This document shows, piece by piece, positions 34,065 through 43,714 of a stretch of DNA of 64,000 nucleotides; position 1 is the first letter of the stretch, and each line of letters starts with the position of its first letter. The DNA comes from Arthrobacter sp. (lineage in GTDB: Bacteria; Actinomycetota; Actinomycetes; Actinomycetales; Micrococcaceae), in contig JAHFUZ010000004.1 of NCBI GenBank assembly GCA_023264815.1, positions 115,829 through 179,828 on the forward strand. Reading direction: 5' to 3'. The notes beneath the pieces were generated by a model. It did no database searches. It was not told the DNA's origin and was given only the letters and a program-made list of their open reading frames with translations. Position numbers and translations under genes: made by a program.

Positions 34065-36569
34065 TCACTGGCCGCCCCGCGGGCGGAAGACGCCGTCGTA
34101 CGCCCTTGACCAGGTGCGTGCGGCGGCTTTCGCCGTGCGGCGGGCCAGCCCGCTGACTGCCTGGAAAGGTGACGCCAGGGAGCGGCCCCACCGGCGCAGG
34201 ACCGAAGGGGGCAGCCAGATGGCCCGCAGGCGCCGGGGGAGCGATGCGTTGCCGTGCAGGGAACGCTGCACGGCCGCAATGCGCGGCGCAATCCGCGCTA
34301 CCTTCCGGTCGCCGGTTGCCTGGGCATTCGGGGGACCGTAATGCCGGCGTTCAAAATCGGCAGTCAGGGAAAGTACGGCCTGGTGGGCGTCCCCGTCCAT
34401 CCCGCCCGTACTCCCAAGCAGGGCCGACTGCCGGAGCCGTGAAGCGTACGCCCGCGCCGTTTCGCTGGGTCCCGGCGGCAGGCCGTAATCCGTGCCGAGG
34501 TCGCGGAGTTCAGCCCAGGCCAGGGGAGCGGCGTCGCCGGTATCCGGATCCGGTCTGCGGAGCCGCCGGGCGCGAAGCCCCGCCCGGACCAGCCGCGGAG
34601 ATGCCAGCAGGAGCGCCAGTGCCAGCACCCCGGCGGTTCCCGTCAGCCAGGGCAGGAGCAGCCGGCCGGCGTCGGTGCCGCCGCCGGGACCGGGAATCGG
34701 TGCCGCCGTCGGGGTCGGTGTTGGAACCGGGCCAGTAGCGTCCGGAAGCAGGCCATCATTGCTTTCATCGAGGTTGGGCGTGCCCGGCGTGACTGATTCA
34801 GTGGCGTAATCGGGCAGTACGCCGCGTGACGGTGTGGGCTCGAAGGGCACCCACCCCAGTCCCTGGAAGTACAGCTCGGGCCAGGCATGGGCATCCCGGG
34901 CATCCACCTCGTACTCCGGAAGGGCACCCTGTCCGGCGACCGAAACGGTGGCGCCGGTGGCACGGCCCGGCGCGTAGCCCACAGCGATGCGGCTGGGAAT
35001 CCCCTCGAGCCGGGCCATCACCGCCATGGCCGACGAGTAGTGGATGCAGTAGCCGCTCTTCTGCGTGAGGAAATCGGCGAGCACCGAAAGCCCGTTTCCG
35101 TCGTAGCCGCCCTGGACCGGGGACTGCAGGGAATAGGTGAATTCTCCGGAACGCAGGTACTTCTGAATGGCCATCGCTTTGGCGTAAGCGTTGTCGCTGG
35201 AGGCAGTGACCTGATCGGCCGTTGTGCGGACGATGTCCGGCACACCGCCGGGGATCCTGGTGAAGTCACCGGAAATGCCCCGTACGTCCAGGGAAGACTG
35301 CCGCAGCGCGGTGGCCGTGAGCTTCGGCACGGTGGACGCCACAATGTATTGCTGTCCGCGGGAACTGGTGTTGGCAGCCTTGACCGCGAGCGTGGCAGGG
35401 TCCCACGTCCAGGATCCGTTGAGCCCGCGGATCGATTCCGGGGCGTAGGGCAGAGGCAAATACTGGCTGGTGAACGAGCCGGTGTCCACCGCCGTCACCT
35501 GGCGCAACTGCTCGTCAGTGGTGACTTGGTAGCCGGTCTGGATCTGCCCCGCCACAGGACGGCGTTCTCCGTCCCGGTCGTCGGGTCCCCAGGTGTCGCC
35601 GTCGAAATTGTCCACCGTGACCGACCTCAGGTACAGCGGTGCGGACGCGGTGGTGGCATAGGTGATCCTGCCGGTCCCGGCAGGTGCCCGCAGGCTGTTG
35701 CCCAGGGTGATCATCGGATTCAGTCCGGTGCCCGTGCCCCACGGGTTCAGCCGTGAGCCCTGGGGAAAGGTTCCGCGGTCAAAACCGGGAATGGCCAGCG
35801 GCACTGTCAGCGTGGCCGCCAAGGCAAGAACGCCTGTCAGGACAGCCCTTCGGAGGTGCCCGGGGTTCCGGCCGCCCTCTGCAGGGCTGCGTGAATCCGG
35901 GGCAAACCATTGGCTGCACGCCAGGATCAGGAGGTAGCCGGCCACGGTGGCACCGAACCCCCACACTCCCACGCTCTGGGGCTTCACCACGGCAGGAACC
36001 ACCAGGATGGCCACCAGACCCAGACCGGTGGTGGCAGGCATGCCGAGGGGCACGGCCAGGGCATCGATCAGGATGACGGTCAGGCCCAGGACGGCGCAGG
36101 TGACCATCACGATTCCGGCGTTCGGAGCCACGGGGGCGGTTTCAGCAAGGACAGTCTCGCCGGCACGGCGGACGTACTTGTCCAGTTCCTGCATGGTTGC
36201 CCCGGAAGGGATGAAGCCTGCGAAAGCTGTGCCGCGGAAGAACGTCAGGGCCAGGATGGCTATCAGGGACGCGAACCCGCCGGCGGCCACGAGGAGCGGG
36301 TGGGCCCGCAGGGAACGCAGGACGGCCAGGGCCAGGCACACCACCACCACCGTGGTCAGGACGGGCCAGTACCAGGCCCAGCCGCGCAGGACACCGTTGA
36401 ACGACAAAGCCGCCCCGGCTACAGACAGTCCCACCGCGCCCGCCATCGCCCAGGGATACGCCCCCGCCCCGGCGCGGGGACCGCGTCCCTGGTTTCCCGC
36501 TGCAGCACCAGTAGCTGCCGCCGTGCGCTGTGGTTCTGGTGGTGCCTTGCGTTCCGGTGCCAGCGTCAC
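34065..36569 (-). CDS. TgpA-type membrane transglutaminase-like protein (DUF3488/DUF4129)
   Basis: An 834-residue envelope protein. Six or seven N-terminal hydrophobic segments (about 35-250) precede a periplasm-facing transglutaminase-like domain with the Cys-His-Asp set visible as SGYCIHYSSAM (near 508), DARDAHAWPELYF (near 560) and the downstream VPFEPTPSRG. Another membrane helix and a DUF4129-like tail (ADFERRHYGP) follow. Such proteins form a conserved trio with MoxR and DUF58; the peptide substrate is unknown. GTG overlaps the DUF58 stop by 4 nt (36566-36569), so the genes are coupled. Confidence 0.9.
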   Translation of the reverse strand: MTLAPERKAPPEPQRTAAATGAAAGNQGRGPRAGAGAYPWAMAGAVGLSVAGAALSFNGVLRGWAWYWPVLTTVVVVCLALAVLRSLRAHPLLVAAGGFASLIAILALTFFRGTAFAGFIPSGATMQELDKYVRRAGETVLAETAPVAPNAGIVMVTCAVLGLTVILIDALAVPLGMPATTGLGLVAILVVPAVVKPQSVGVWGFGATVAGYLLILACSQWFAPDSRSPAEGGRNPGHLRRAVLTGVLALAATLTVPLAIPGFDRGTFPQGSRLNPWGTGTGLNPMITLGNSLRAPAGTGRITYATTASAPLYLRSVTVDNFDGDTWGPDDRDGERRPVAGQIQTGYQVTTDEQLRQVTAVDTGSFTSQYLPLPYAPESIRGLNGSWTWDPATLAVKAANTSSRGQQYIVASTVPKLTATALRQSSLDVRGISGDFTRIPGGVPDIVRTTADQVTASSDNAYAKAMAIQKYLRSGEFTYSLQSPVQGGYDGNGLSVLADFLTQKSGYCIHYSSAMAVMARLEGIPSRIAVGYAPGRATGATVSVAGQGALPEYEVDARDAHAWPELYFQGLGWVPFEPTPSRGVLPDYATESVTPGTPNLDESNDGLLPDATGPVPTPTPTAAPIPGPGGGTDAGRLLLPWLTGTAGVLALALLLASPRLVRAGLRARRLRRPDPDTGDAAPLAWAELRDLGTDYGLPPGPSETARAYASRLRQSALLGSTGGMDGDAHQAVLSLTADFERRHYGPPNAQATGDRKVARIAPRIAAVQRSLHGNASLPRRLRAIWLPPSVLRRWGRSLASPFQAVSGLARRTAKAAARTWSRAYDGVFRPRGGQ

Positions 36570-38026
36570 CGTCGCACCCCCGCTCCGCGGCGGACATCGG
36601 CCGCGGCTGTGGCCGGCGCGGCTCCGCCCTCGTCAAAGTGGCTCCACGCCACCGGAACGGTGACCGTGGCCGGCACCGCGACGGCTCGCCAGCCGCCCCG
36701 CCGCAGGATGTCCAGGGCTTCCTGGGCGTCCGTCGGCCGGTCGGAGGCGACGATGGCGAATGCGTTGGCTCCATAGCCGGCAGCCGGCGCCAGCGCCCGG
36801 GCTTCGGCCGGAGAAATCCGGCCAAGCACGGCAATGATGGGTCCGCGCATCCGGTGGGCCGACAGCTTGTCCATCAGCGGATCGTCGAAAACGTCGTGCC
36901 CGGAGTCGTGGCCACCGTGGTCCCTGGCGGCGTGGCCTTCCCCGGCGGCGCGTCTGTCCCGTGCCCCCGAATATGCCCCATGATGTGCCCCGTGATGCGG
37001 TCCGGACAGCTGGATGGCGGCCAGGCTCTCGGCGATGCTTTGCAGGCCCGACGCCCCGGAGAACTCCTCGGCCTCGGGCTCCGGTGCCGAGGGTGAACGG
37101 CGGAATGCCGGATCGCCGCGGGGATCCAGGAGCCGCAGGGCATAGTTCCGCTCGGCCAGGTGCGTGCAGATTGAGATTGCGGCCACCACCGCCCACTCGA
37201 AGGTTTCGCTGCTGGCCATCTCGTGGCCGTCCGGAGCGGGTGCTGCGCCGAAACCGGAGCCGCTGCCGGAAAACGCCGCAAACCGCTGGTCAAGGATGAC
37301 GGTGGCTTCCGGCGTCGTCACGGATTCCTCCTGCCGCACCATCAGGGCACCGTGGCGGGCCGTGGCCGCCCAGTGGACCCGGCGCATCGGATCGCCGGGA
37401 CGGTATTCGCGGGTCATGACGTCGTCGTCGCTGGGGTTGGCGCGGATGCGCGTGGCGGTGATGCCGTCGTTGCCACGGGCGCCGGCGAGCCCCGTCACGG
37501 GAAGCTCGACGGCGGCGGGCGTGACAGTGAGGATGTCGCCGTCGTCGATGGCCTGGCGGTGCAGCGACAGCCCAAAGGGGTCGGTGAACTCGGCGGTCAC
37601 GGGGCCGATCCGGTACAGCCCGCGCTTCGTGGCGCGAAGGTGGTATTCGTACCTGCTGGTTGCGCCCGTGGCTGAGCGTGCCGGGAAACGGAACGCGGGG
37701 GAGTCACCAAACTGTGTGGGCAGTTTCTCTTCCATGATGGCCCGGCCGCCGCCTGGCCCACTGCGGGCCACGGCAAGGCGCACCGTTGTGGCGGCGGATG
37801 TCTCCACTGGCGAGGGATGGAACTCGCGGTACACCTGGAATCGCGGCTTCACCAGCCTGATTCCGGCGAGGGCAAACAGCGGGAGGACTATCAGCAGGAC
37901 ACCCAGGCTCAGCAGGTCCCGCCGTCCCATGATCTGCGCAGCCAGCAGGGACACTCCGCCGGCAGCCAGCAGCCCCCAGCCGCGCTGGCTGAAGAGGTGC
38001 CGGGGAAACCGTTCACGCAGCGCCAT
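36566..38026 (-). CDS. DUF58 domain-containing membrane protein
   Basis: A 486-residue partner of MoxR ATPases. Two hydrophobic segments near the N-terminus (about 18-55) are followed by a beta-rich region and the DUF58 core, recognisable as REYRPGDPMRRVHWAATAR, then GALMVRQEE and ATVILDQR, a von Willebrand A-like fold. A Gly/His-rich stretch (HHGAHHGAYSGARD) interrupts the C-terminal half and may be a flexible linker. It is 13 nt downstream of moxR and overlaps tgpA. Confidence 0.92.
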   Translation of the reverse strand: MALRERFPRHLFSQRGWGLLAAGGVSLLAAQIMGRRDLLSLGVLLIVLPLFALAGIRLVKPRFQVYREFHPSPVETSAATTVRLAVARSGPGGGRAIMEEKLPTQFGDSPAFRFPARSATGATSRYEYHLRATKRGLYRIGPVTAEFTDPFGLSLHRQAIDDGDILTVTPAAVELPVTGLAGARGNDGITATRIRANPSDDDVMTREYRPGDPMRRVHWAATARHGALMVRQEESVTTPEATVILDQRFAAFSGSGSGFGAAPAPDGHEMASSETFEWAVVAAISICTHLAERNYALRLLDPRGDPAFRRSPSAPEPEAEEFSGASGLQSIAESLAAIQLSGPHHGAHHGAYSGARDRRAAGEGHAARDHGGHDSGHDVFDDPLMDKLSAHRMRGPIIAVLGRISPAEARALAPAAGYGANAFAIVASDRPTDAQEALDILRRGGWRAVAVPATVTVPVAWSHFDEGGAAPATAAADVRRGAGVRR

Positions 38027-38039
38027 GGGATGGCCCGGC

Positions 38040-39149
38040 CTAGGGGTTCCGCCGCAACCCGGCCGGCGGGGCCGAAGCCCGGGCCGGGCTGGTCACCGGA
38101 TCCTGGCTGACGGGCAGCCTGGACAGGATTCCCCTGATGACACTCTGTGGGGTCTCACCGGCGCCTGCGGCCTTGCGGTCCAGGATGATCCGGTGGGCCA
38201 GCACGGATTCGGCCACACTGACCACGTCGTCGGGCAGGACGAAGTCCCGGCCGTCCAGGGCCGCCGTGGCTTTGGCGGCCCTGAGCAGCTGGAGCATCGA
38301 GCGGGGGCTGGCGCCGAGCCGGAGCAGCGGACTCTCGCGGGTTGCCCGGCCCACCGAGACCGTATACTCCTTGACCGCCTGGGACACGTAGACCTGCTGG
38401 ACGGTGGCGATCATCGCCGCCACGTCCGCCGCCGTGACCACCGCAGACACCTTGGCCAGCGGAGAGCTTGCCTGATGGGTCTCCAGCATTTCGATCTCAG
38501 CGTCCTTGTCCGGATAGCCCATGGAGATCCGGGCCATGAACCGGTCGCGCTGGGCCTCGGGCAGCGGGTAGGTGCCTTCCATCTCGATGGGATTCTGCGT
38601 GGCCACCACCATAAAAGGCTCATCGAGCCTGTACGAGTCACCATCCACCGTGACCTGGTGCTCCTCCATGCACTCCAGCAGCGCCGACTGCGTTTTGGCC
38701 GAGGCGCGGTTAATTTCATCGCCAATGACGATGTTGGCGAAAACGGCCCCTGGCCGGAACTCGAACTGGCGCGTTGACTGGTTGTAGATGGACACACCCG
38801 TGACGTCCGAGGGCAGCAGGTCAGGAGTGAACTGGATCCGGCTCACCGTACAGTCAATGGTCCGGGCGAGACTTTTAGCCAGCAGCGTTTTGCCCACCCC
38901 GGGCACGTCCTCCAGAAGCAGGTGGCCCTGGGCAAGGAGCACCGTCAGGGCCAGCCTGGAAGCATCGGACTTGCCATCGATGACGGTATTGATCGAGTCC
39001 AGGATGCGCTGGCTGGCGGCGTGGAAATCCTCCGGGTCCATGGCAGCTGCCCGGTAACCGTTGAGGTGGCCCACCTGCTCTGAGACGGCGGTGAAGTTCC
39101 TCCCTGCAGGGGTGACTTCGTTGACGGCGGTGCGGCGGTGGGGGTCCAT
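38040..39149 (-). CDS. MoxR family AAA+ ATPase
   Basis: An AAA+ chaperone-like ATPase, first gene of the moxR-DUF58-tgpA operon. Walker A is in LLEDVPGVGKTLLAKSLA, Walker B in VIGDEINRASAKTQSALLECM, and sensor 1 in VVATQNPIEMEGTYPLPEAQ, all canonical for MoxR. Length is 369 aa. ATG at 39149 is selected over TTG 39155 because AAAGG lies 6 nt before it. The tatD gene diverges 165 nt away. It is predicted to use ATP to assemble or activate the DUF58/TgpA membrane proteins. Confidence 0.95.
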   Translation of the reverse strand: MDPHRRTAVNEVTPAGRNFTAVSEQVGHLNGYRAAAMDPEDFHAASQRILDSINTVIDGKSDASRLALTVLLAQGHLLLEDVPGVGKTLLAKSLARTIDCTVSRIQFTPDLLPSDVTGVSIYNQSTRQFEFRPGAVFANIVIGDEINRASAKTQSALLECMEEHQVTVDGDSYRLDEPFMVVATQNPIEMEGTYPLPEAQRDRFMARISMGYPDKDAEIEMLETHQASSPLAKVSAVVTAADVAAMIATVQQVYVSQAVKEYTVSVGRATRESPLLRLGASPRSMLQLLRAAKATAALDGRDFVLPDDVVSVAESVLAHRIILDRKAAGAGETPQSVIRGILSRLPVSQDPVTSPARASAPPAGLRRNP

Positions 39150-39301
39150 CTGCAACCTTTCAGCCCGGGGATCACCTGGGACGGGTCAGCCGGCCTGCCT
39201 TCGCCCGGCGGTGGGCGTTCGCGTCTGTTCCTACCAGACTACTAAGACAACTGCCCGGGCTGACAGAGAGTTCCTGGATTTCTGCGGCCGTCGGCCGCGG
39301 C

Positions 39302-39307
39302 TAGGCT
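39302..39307 (+). promoter_or_regulatory. -10 element TAGGCT, leaderless start of tatD
   Basis: TAGGCT is followed by 6 nt and ATG at 39314. Confidence 0.58.
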
Positions 39308-39313
39308 TGATGG

Positions 39314-40219
39314 ATGTGCAATTCGCTGATTCCCGCCGCTTACCGTGCTGCCGGGACCGGGTCACCGGAAGGTTCCGGCCAGACGAAGACGCCGGATTTT
39401 CCGCCGGCCCCGGAACCGCTGCCGGTCCCCGTCATGGACAACCACACGCACTTTGATTTTCCCGGCGGCGAGAGCCCGGTGGCGGTTGCCGCGGCATTGG
39501 ACGCCGCTCAGGCTGTGGGCGTGCAGGGCGCCGTCCAGGTGGGGACCGACCTTGAGTCCTCCCGGTTCACGGTCCGGTCCGTTGACCTGGACAGCAGGCT
39601 GCTGGGGGCTGTGGCCCTGCACCCCAACGACGCTCCGGAGTATGCCCGGCGTGGGGAACTCGAAGATGCACTGGCTGAGATTGAGCAACTGGCAGCCCAC
39701 CCCCGGATCCGGGCCATCGGCGAGACTGGCCTTGATTTCTTCCGCACGGAGGGCGAAGGCCTGGCCCATCAGCGCTACTCTTTCCGGCGCCACATCGACA
39801 TTGCCAAGCGCCTGGACCTGACCCTGCAGATCCATGACCGTGATGCACACAGCGACGTAGTGCAGGTCCTGCGCGAAGAGGGGGCCCCGGAGCGCGTGGT
39901 GTTCCACTGTTTCTCCGGCGACGAGGAGCTGGCAAGGACCTGCAATGAGGCAGGCTGGAACATGTCCTTCGCGGGCACCCTGACCTTCAAGAACGCGGCG
40001 AATCTCCGGGCCGCGCTCGCGGTGGCGGACCCTGAACTGGTGCTCGTGGAAACGGACGCTCCATTCCTCACACCGCACCCGCACCGGGGACGCCCAAACG
40101 CCAGCTACATGGTGCCCTACACCGTCCGCGCCATGGCCGACTTGACAGGAACGGATCTTGCCGAGCTCTGCACGAGGATCAGCGCAAATACAGTGCGGGC
40201 ATACGGATCCTGGACGTAG
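39314..40219 (+). CDS. tatD: TatD family metal-dependent hydrolase
   Basis: A TIM-barrel DNase/hydrolase. Metal ligands are seen in MDNHTHFDFPG, AIGETGLDFFRTEGEG, QIHDRDAHSDV, VFHCFSGDEE and LVETDAPFLTPHPHRGR. Length is 301 aa, with about 40 extra N-terminal residues before the MDNHTH motif. An internal ATG (39434) could start a normal-length protein, but TAGGCT placement favours 39314. Its position just ahead of rpf, rsmA and ispE matches Rv1008-Rv1011. Confidence 0.94.
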   Translation: MCNSLIPAAYRAAGTGSPEGSGQTKTPDFPPAPEPLPVPVMDNHTHFDFPGGESPVAVAAALDAAQAVGVQGAVQVGTDLESSRFTVRSVDLDSRLLGAVALHPNDAPEYARRGELEDALAEIEQLAAHPRIRAIGETGLDFFRTEGEGLAHQRYSFRRHIDIAKRLDLTLQIHDRDAHSDVVQVLREEGAPERVVFHCFSGDEELARTCNEAGWNMSFAGTLTFKNAANLRAALAVADPELVLVETDAPFLTPHPHRGRPNASYMVPYTVRAMADLTGTDLAELCTRISANTVRAYGSWT

Positions 40220-40268
40220 GCCGGTCCGGCCCAGTGACCTGCGACACCATACTTCGTATGTAAATTTC

Positions 40269-40298
40269 TTGGCCGCTTTATAACGCTACGGTTACAGT
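40269..40298 (+). promoter_or_regulatory. Probable rpf promoter with long leader
   Basis: TTGGCC (40269-40274), an 18-nt spacer and TACAGT (40293-40298) form a candidate promoter. It would give an approximately 195-nt untranslated leader containing a stem of AGGGC with GCCCT near 40366-40381. I could not match the leader to the c-di-AMP (ydaO) riboswitch known upstream of some actinobacterial rpf genes. Confidence 0.4.
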
Positions 40299-40500
40299 GG
40301 GAAACTATTAGCCGGGGTCGGGGAAGGCCTTCGGATAATTTCACTCCACCCGCAGCAGGATTGGCAGGGCTTCGCTGCCCTCTGCCTGAAAGGGGGAGTG
40401 TGGCGGCGCAACGGTGCCCGGAGCTGTCCCCAGGGTCAAGCGCCGGCTATTTCACTGCGTTTTTCCCCGTGCCCGGACGGTCCTAAAGTTACGGGTCAAC

Positions 40501-41652
40501 GTGGTCAAGCTCTTCACAACGGACGGCAAGTTCAGTTTTATCAAGATCGGCACCCAACTTGTGGTGCTCTGCGCTCTGGTCGCGGGTCTCGTGGCCTTCG
40601 TCGGAAATAACAAAACCGTTACCCTCAACGTCGACGGAAAAGTGACCTCGGTCCAGTCCTTCGGCGGCACGGTAGGCCAGGTAGTCAAAAGCGCCAACGT
40701 GGAACTGAAGCCGGCCGACCGCGTCTCCCCCTCGGTGGACGCCAAAGTGGAGAACGGCACCGTCATCAACGTCAACATGGCCAAGGCCGTGAAGGTCAGC
40801 CTGGATGGCGCTGAGAAGACCGTCAGCACCACGGCGCCGGATGTCGCCGGTCTGGTGACCGAACTCGGAATCGCCAGCGCCTCCTCGGTTTCGGTGCCCA
40901 AGGAAGCCCAGCTTGCTGTGGCAGGATCCTTCGTCTCGATCTCCACCCCCAAGAGCATCAGCATTGTGGCCGACGGCAAGGTGGCCACGGCCACCACGAC
41001 GGCGGGAACCGTCGCCCAGGTGCTGGAGGACGCAGGCGTCACGCTCGGCGTCGATGACCGCACGTCCCAGCCCGGGAACGCCCACGTGGTGAACAACATG
41101 GTGATTAAGGTCTCCCGCGTGGACACCGGCCAGACGGCTGCCACCACCGAAGACGTGGCTTTCGAGAGCATGAGCGAAGAAAGCGCTGAGCTGTTCAAGG
41201 GCGAGAAGAAGGTCACCCAGGCCGGCGTCGCCGGAAAGGTCAACAGGACCTTCAAGCTGGTTCTGGTCGACGGGCGGGAAGCCTCGCGGACCTTGGTCTC
41301 CGAGGAGGTCGCAGTCCATCCCGTAACGGAAAAAGTGACCATTGGCACCAAGCCCAAGCCGGCCGCCACTGCAGGGACCAACACGGGTGCCGCCGCCCCG
41401 GCCATGATGAACGAAGCCATGTGGGACAAGATCGCCAAGTGCGAGTCCGGCGGCAACTGGGCCATCAATACCGGCAACGGCTATTATGGCGGCCTGCAGT
41501 TCGACATCCGGACCTGGATTGGCTCCGGTGGCGGTGCCTACGCCCCGAACGCCAGCCTCGCCACCAAGGCCCAGCAGATCGACATCGCCAACCGCGTCTA
41601 CGCGCAGCGCGGTCTCCAGCCATGGGGCTGTGGCTGGGCCGCAACGAGCTAG
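40501..41652 (+). CDS. rpfB: Resuscitation-promoting factor, RpfB type
   Basis: A muralytic lytic-transglycosylase-like enzyme that cleaves peptidoglycan and promotes regrowth from dormancy. Order: membrane anchor (about 17-36), three DUF348 repeats (for example NNKTVTLNVDGKVTSVQSFG), a G5 domain and a C-terminal Rpf domain with catalytic E315 in IAKCESGGNWAINTGNGYYG. Length from GTG 40501 is 383 aa. The frame is open back to 40414, but the extra residues are Arg-rich and unlike the family. No good ribosome site is seen for either, so the start is uncertain. Synteny with Rv1009 supports the assignment. Confidence 0.92.
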   Translation: MVKLFTTDGKFSFIKIGTQLVVLCALVAGLVAFVGNNKTVTLNVDGKVTSVQSFGGTVGQVVKSANVELKPADRVSPSVDAKVENGTVINVNMAKAVKVSLDGAEKTVSTTAPDVAGLVTELGIASASSVSVPKEAQLAVAGSFVSISTPKSISIVADGKVATATTTAGTVAQVLEDAGVTLGVDDRTSQPGNAHVVNNMVIKVSRVDTGQTAATTEDVAFESMSEESAELFKGEKKVTQAGVAGKVNRTFKLVLVDGREASRTLVSEEVAVHPVTEKVTIGTKPKPAATAGTNTGAAAPAMMNEAMWDKIAKCESGGNWAINTGNGYYGGLQFDIRTWIGSGGGAYAPNASLATKAQQIDIANRVYAQRGLQPWGCGWAATS

Positions 41653-41707
41653 GCACCCTTATCTCCAGCACCGGCGGCAGCTGACCACAGCCGCCAGGTG
41701 AACAGCA

Positions 41708-41740
41708 GTGGCCGGCCCCGGATCTTCCGGGGCCGGCCAC
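41708..41740. terminator. Strong GC hairpin after rpfB
   Basis: Perfect 15-nt arms (41708-41722 and 41726-41740) with a 3-nt loop begin 55 nt after the rpfB stop. There is no T-run. A second copy of this design is seen at 4703-4743. Confidence 0.75.
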
Positions 41741-41821
41741 GGCCGTTAACAAGCGCCACGGGATGTTGGCTGCAACCCGCAAGCCCGTCACCAAACAGCC
41801 GGCCGGTGACGGCCGCCGGGA

Positions 41822-41827
41822 TAGGAT
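41822..41827 (+). promoter_or_regulatory. -10 element TAGGAT, leaderless start of rsmA
   Basis: TAGGAT is followed by 6 nt (ACCTAC) and GTG at 41834. Confidence 0.62.
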
Positions 41828-41833
41828 ACCTAC

Positions 41834-42721
41834 GTGACTGAACCGACTGCCGCCGCGCCCGCACCCCTCTTCGGTGCCTCCGACATCCGCCGGCTGGCAG
41901 AAGAAATCGGCATCAGACCCACCAAGACCCTCGGCCAAAACTTCGTCATTGACGGCAACACTATCCGCCGGATCGTCTCCGTGGCCAGCATCGGTCCGGA
42001 TGAGACGGTGCTGGAAGTCGGTCCCGGCCTGGGTTCGCTGACCCTCGGCCTGCTGGACGCCGCAAAGGCAGTGGTCGCCGTCGAGATCGATCCTGTGCTG
42101 GCGGCTAAGCTGCCGGAAACAGTCCAAGCGTGGCGCCCTGACGCGGCTGGCTCATTCCACCTGGTCCAGGCCGACGCCATGAGGGTCACCACCCTTCCGG
42201 TGGAGCCCACCGCCCTGGTGGCCAATCTTCCATACAACGTCGCCGTGCCCGTGGTCCTGCACCTCCTCCAGCACTTCCCCAGCCTCCGGCACGGACTTGT
42301 CATGGTCCAGGACGAGGTGGCGGACAGGCTGGCCGCCGGGCCAGGGTCAAAGACCTACGGAGTGCCCTCCGTCAAGGCCGCGTGGTACAGCAGCATGCGC
42401 AAGGCCGGGGTCATTGGCATGAACGTCTTCTGGCCTGCGCCAAAAATCCACTCCGGCCTGGTGGCGTTCACCAGGCGCGAGGCACCCGCCACAACGGCCA
42501 CCCGCGAACAGGTGTTCGCCGTCATTGACGCGGCCTTTGCCCAGCGCCGCAAGACGCTGCGGGCGGCTCTGGCCGGCTGGGCCGGAGGTGCCGCGGAGGC
42601 CGAGCGCTGCCTGGTTGCCGCGGGCGTGGACCCCACGGCCCGGGGCGAAGTCATCGACATCAATGCTTTTGCCCGCATCGCCGAAGCCCGCACCGCCGGA
42701 GCCAGCGGGGCCACGGCGTGA
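41834..42721 (+). CDS. rsmA: 16S rRNA dimethyladenosine transferase
   Basis: KsgA/RsmA dimethylates two adjacent adenosines (A1518/A1519 in E. coli numbering) near the 3' end of 16S rRNA. The SAM-binding pattern is complete: [42 protein letters not shown] and the catalytic [17 protein letters not shown] (NLPY). Length is 295 aa. The stop codon overlaps the ispE start in GTGA (42718-42721), so the two are coupled, as in many actinobacteria. Confidence 0.97.
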   Translation: MTEPTAAAPAPLFGASDIRRLAEEIGIRPTKTLGQNFVIDGNTIRRIVSVASIGPDETVLEVGPGLGSLTLGLLDAAKAVVAVEIDPVLAAKLPETVQAWRPDAAGSFHLVQADAMRVTTLPVEPTALVANLPYNVAVPVVLHLLQHFPSLRHGLVMVQDEVADRLAAGPGSKTYGVPSVKAAWYSSMRKAGVIGMNVFWPAPKIHSGLVAFTRREAPATTATREQVFAVIDAAFAQRRKTLRAALAGWAGGAAEAERCLVAAGVDPTARGEVIDINAFARIAEARTAGASGATA

Positions 42722-43680
42722 ATGCCCTGGCCGGGCGTTTCCCCGCGCGGACCGTCCGGGTGAAGGCACCTGGCAAGATCAACGTCTCCCTTGACGTGGG
42801 ACCGCTGCGGGAAGACGGATACCATTCGGTGGCCAGCGTCTACCTGGCGGTCTCCCTCTACGAGGAAGTTGCGGCCACCAGCACACAGACGCCCGGCATC
42901 ACCGTCAGCATCAGCCCCGCCAGCACCCTTGACCTGGACGGCGTTGACATCCCGCTGGATGAGAACAACCTGGCTTATAAGGCTGCCGCCATGATGGCCG
43001 ACGTTTCCGAACACGCCACCGGGGTTCACCTGGAGATCACCAAGCGCGTCCCCGTAGCCGGCGGGATGGGCGGCGGCTCGGCCGATGCTGCCGCCACGCT
43101 CCTGGCCTGCGATGCGCTCTGGAACAGCGGGCTGTCACGGGACGAACTGGCCCATTTGGCCTCTGAATTGGGCGCCGACGTACCTTTTGCGCTCCTTGGC
43201 GGAACCGCCGTCGGACTCGGCGTGGGCGATGACCTCTCGCCGGCACTGGTCAAGGCCCAGACCGACTGGGTCCTGGTGGCGGCCGACTACGGACTGTCCA
43301 CACCGGAAGTCTTCCGGACGCTGGACCGGCTGCGCGACGCGGAGGACATCGACGTGGCCGAGCCCACAGCCGTGGACCCGCAAATCCTGCAGGCGCTGCG
43401 CGGCGGCGACGCCGACGCGTTGAGCCGGGTCCTGGTCAACGATCTGCAGCGGGCGTCCATTGAGCTGGCTCCGGGACTCCGTGCCACGCTGGGCCGCGGA
43501 GAATCACTCGGGGCCCTGGCCGGAATCGTTTCCGGTTCCGGCCCCACGGTGGCGCTCCTGACCCACAACCCCGGCACCGCCGAAAGCCTGGCCGAAGACC
43601 TCCGGCACTACGGGCTGACCGCATTCCCTGTCCACGGGCCCGTACCCGGCGCCCGCATCATCTCCGATACGCTCCTGTAG
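42718..43680 (+). CDS. ispE: 4-diphosphocytidyl-2-C-methyl-D-erythritol kinase
   Basis: Phosphorylates CDP-ME in the non-mevalonate (MEP) isoprenoid pathway, which ultimately feeds the prenyl carriers made by the first gene of the window. GHMP-kinase motifs are intact: [15 protein letters not shown], the ATP-binding [18 protein letters not shown] and [13 protein letters not shown]. Length is 320 aa. GTG at 42718 overlaps rsmA by 4 nt. Confidence 0.97.
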   Translation: MNALAGRFPARTVRVKAPGKINVSLDVGPLREDGYHSVASVYLAVSLYEEVAATSTQTPGITVSISPASTLDLDGVDIPLDENNLAYKAAAMMADVSEHATGVHLEITKRVPVAGGMGGGSADAAATLLACDALWNSGLSRDELAHLASELGADVPFALLGGTAVGLGVGDDLSPALVKAQTDWVLVAADYGLSTPEVFRTLDRLRDAEDIDVAEPTAVDPQILQALRGGDADALSRVLVNDLQRASIELAPGLRATLGRGESLGALAGIVSGSGPTVALLTHNPGTAESLAEDLRHYGLTAFPVHGPVPGARIISDTLL

Positions 43681-43714
43681 AGCACCCCCACCCAGCAGCA
43701 GAAAGCAGTCCCCT

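Noticed and set aside
40220..40500. c-di-AMP (ydaO/yuaA) riboswitch in the rpf leader
   Set aside because: Expected from known actinobacterial rpf genes, but I could not locate the conserved core sequences. Left as a test, not a call.
40398..40610. 70-codon ORF overlapping the rpfB start
   Set aside because: The purine-rich stretch is only 1-3 nt from the candidate start codons, and the peptide composition is that of a shadow frame. Mentioned only as part of the leader.
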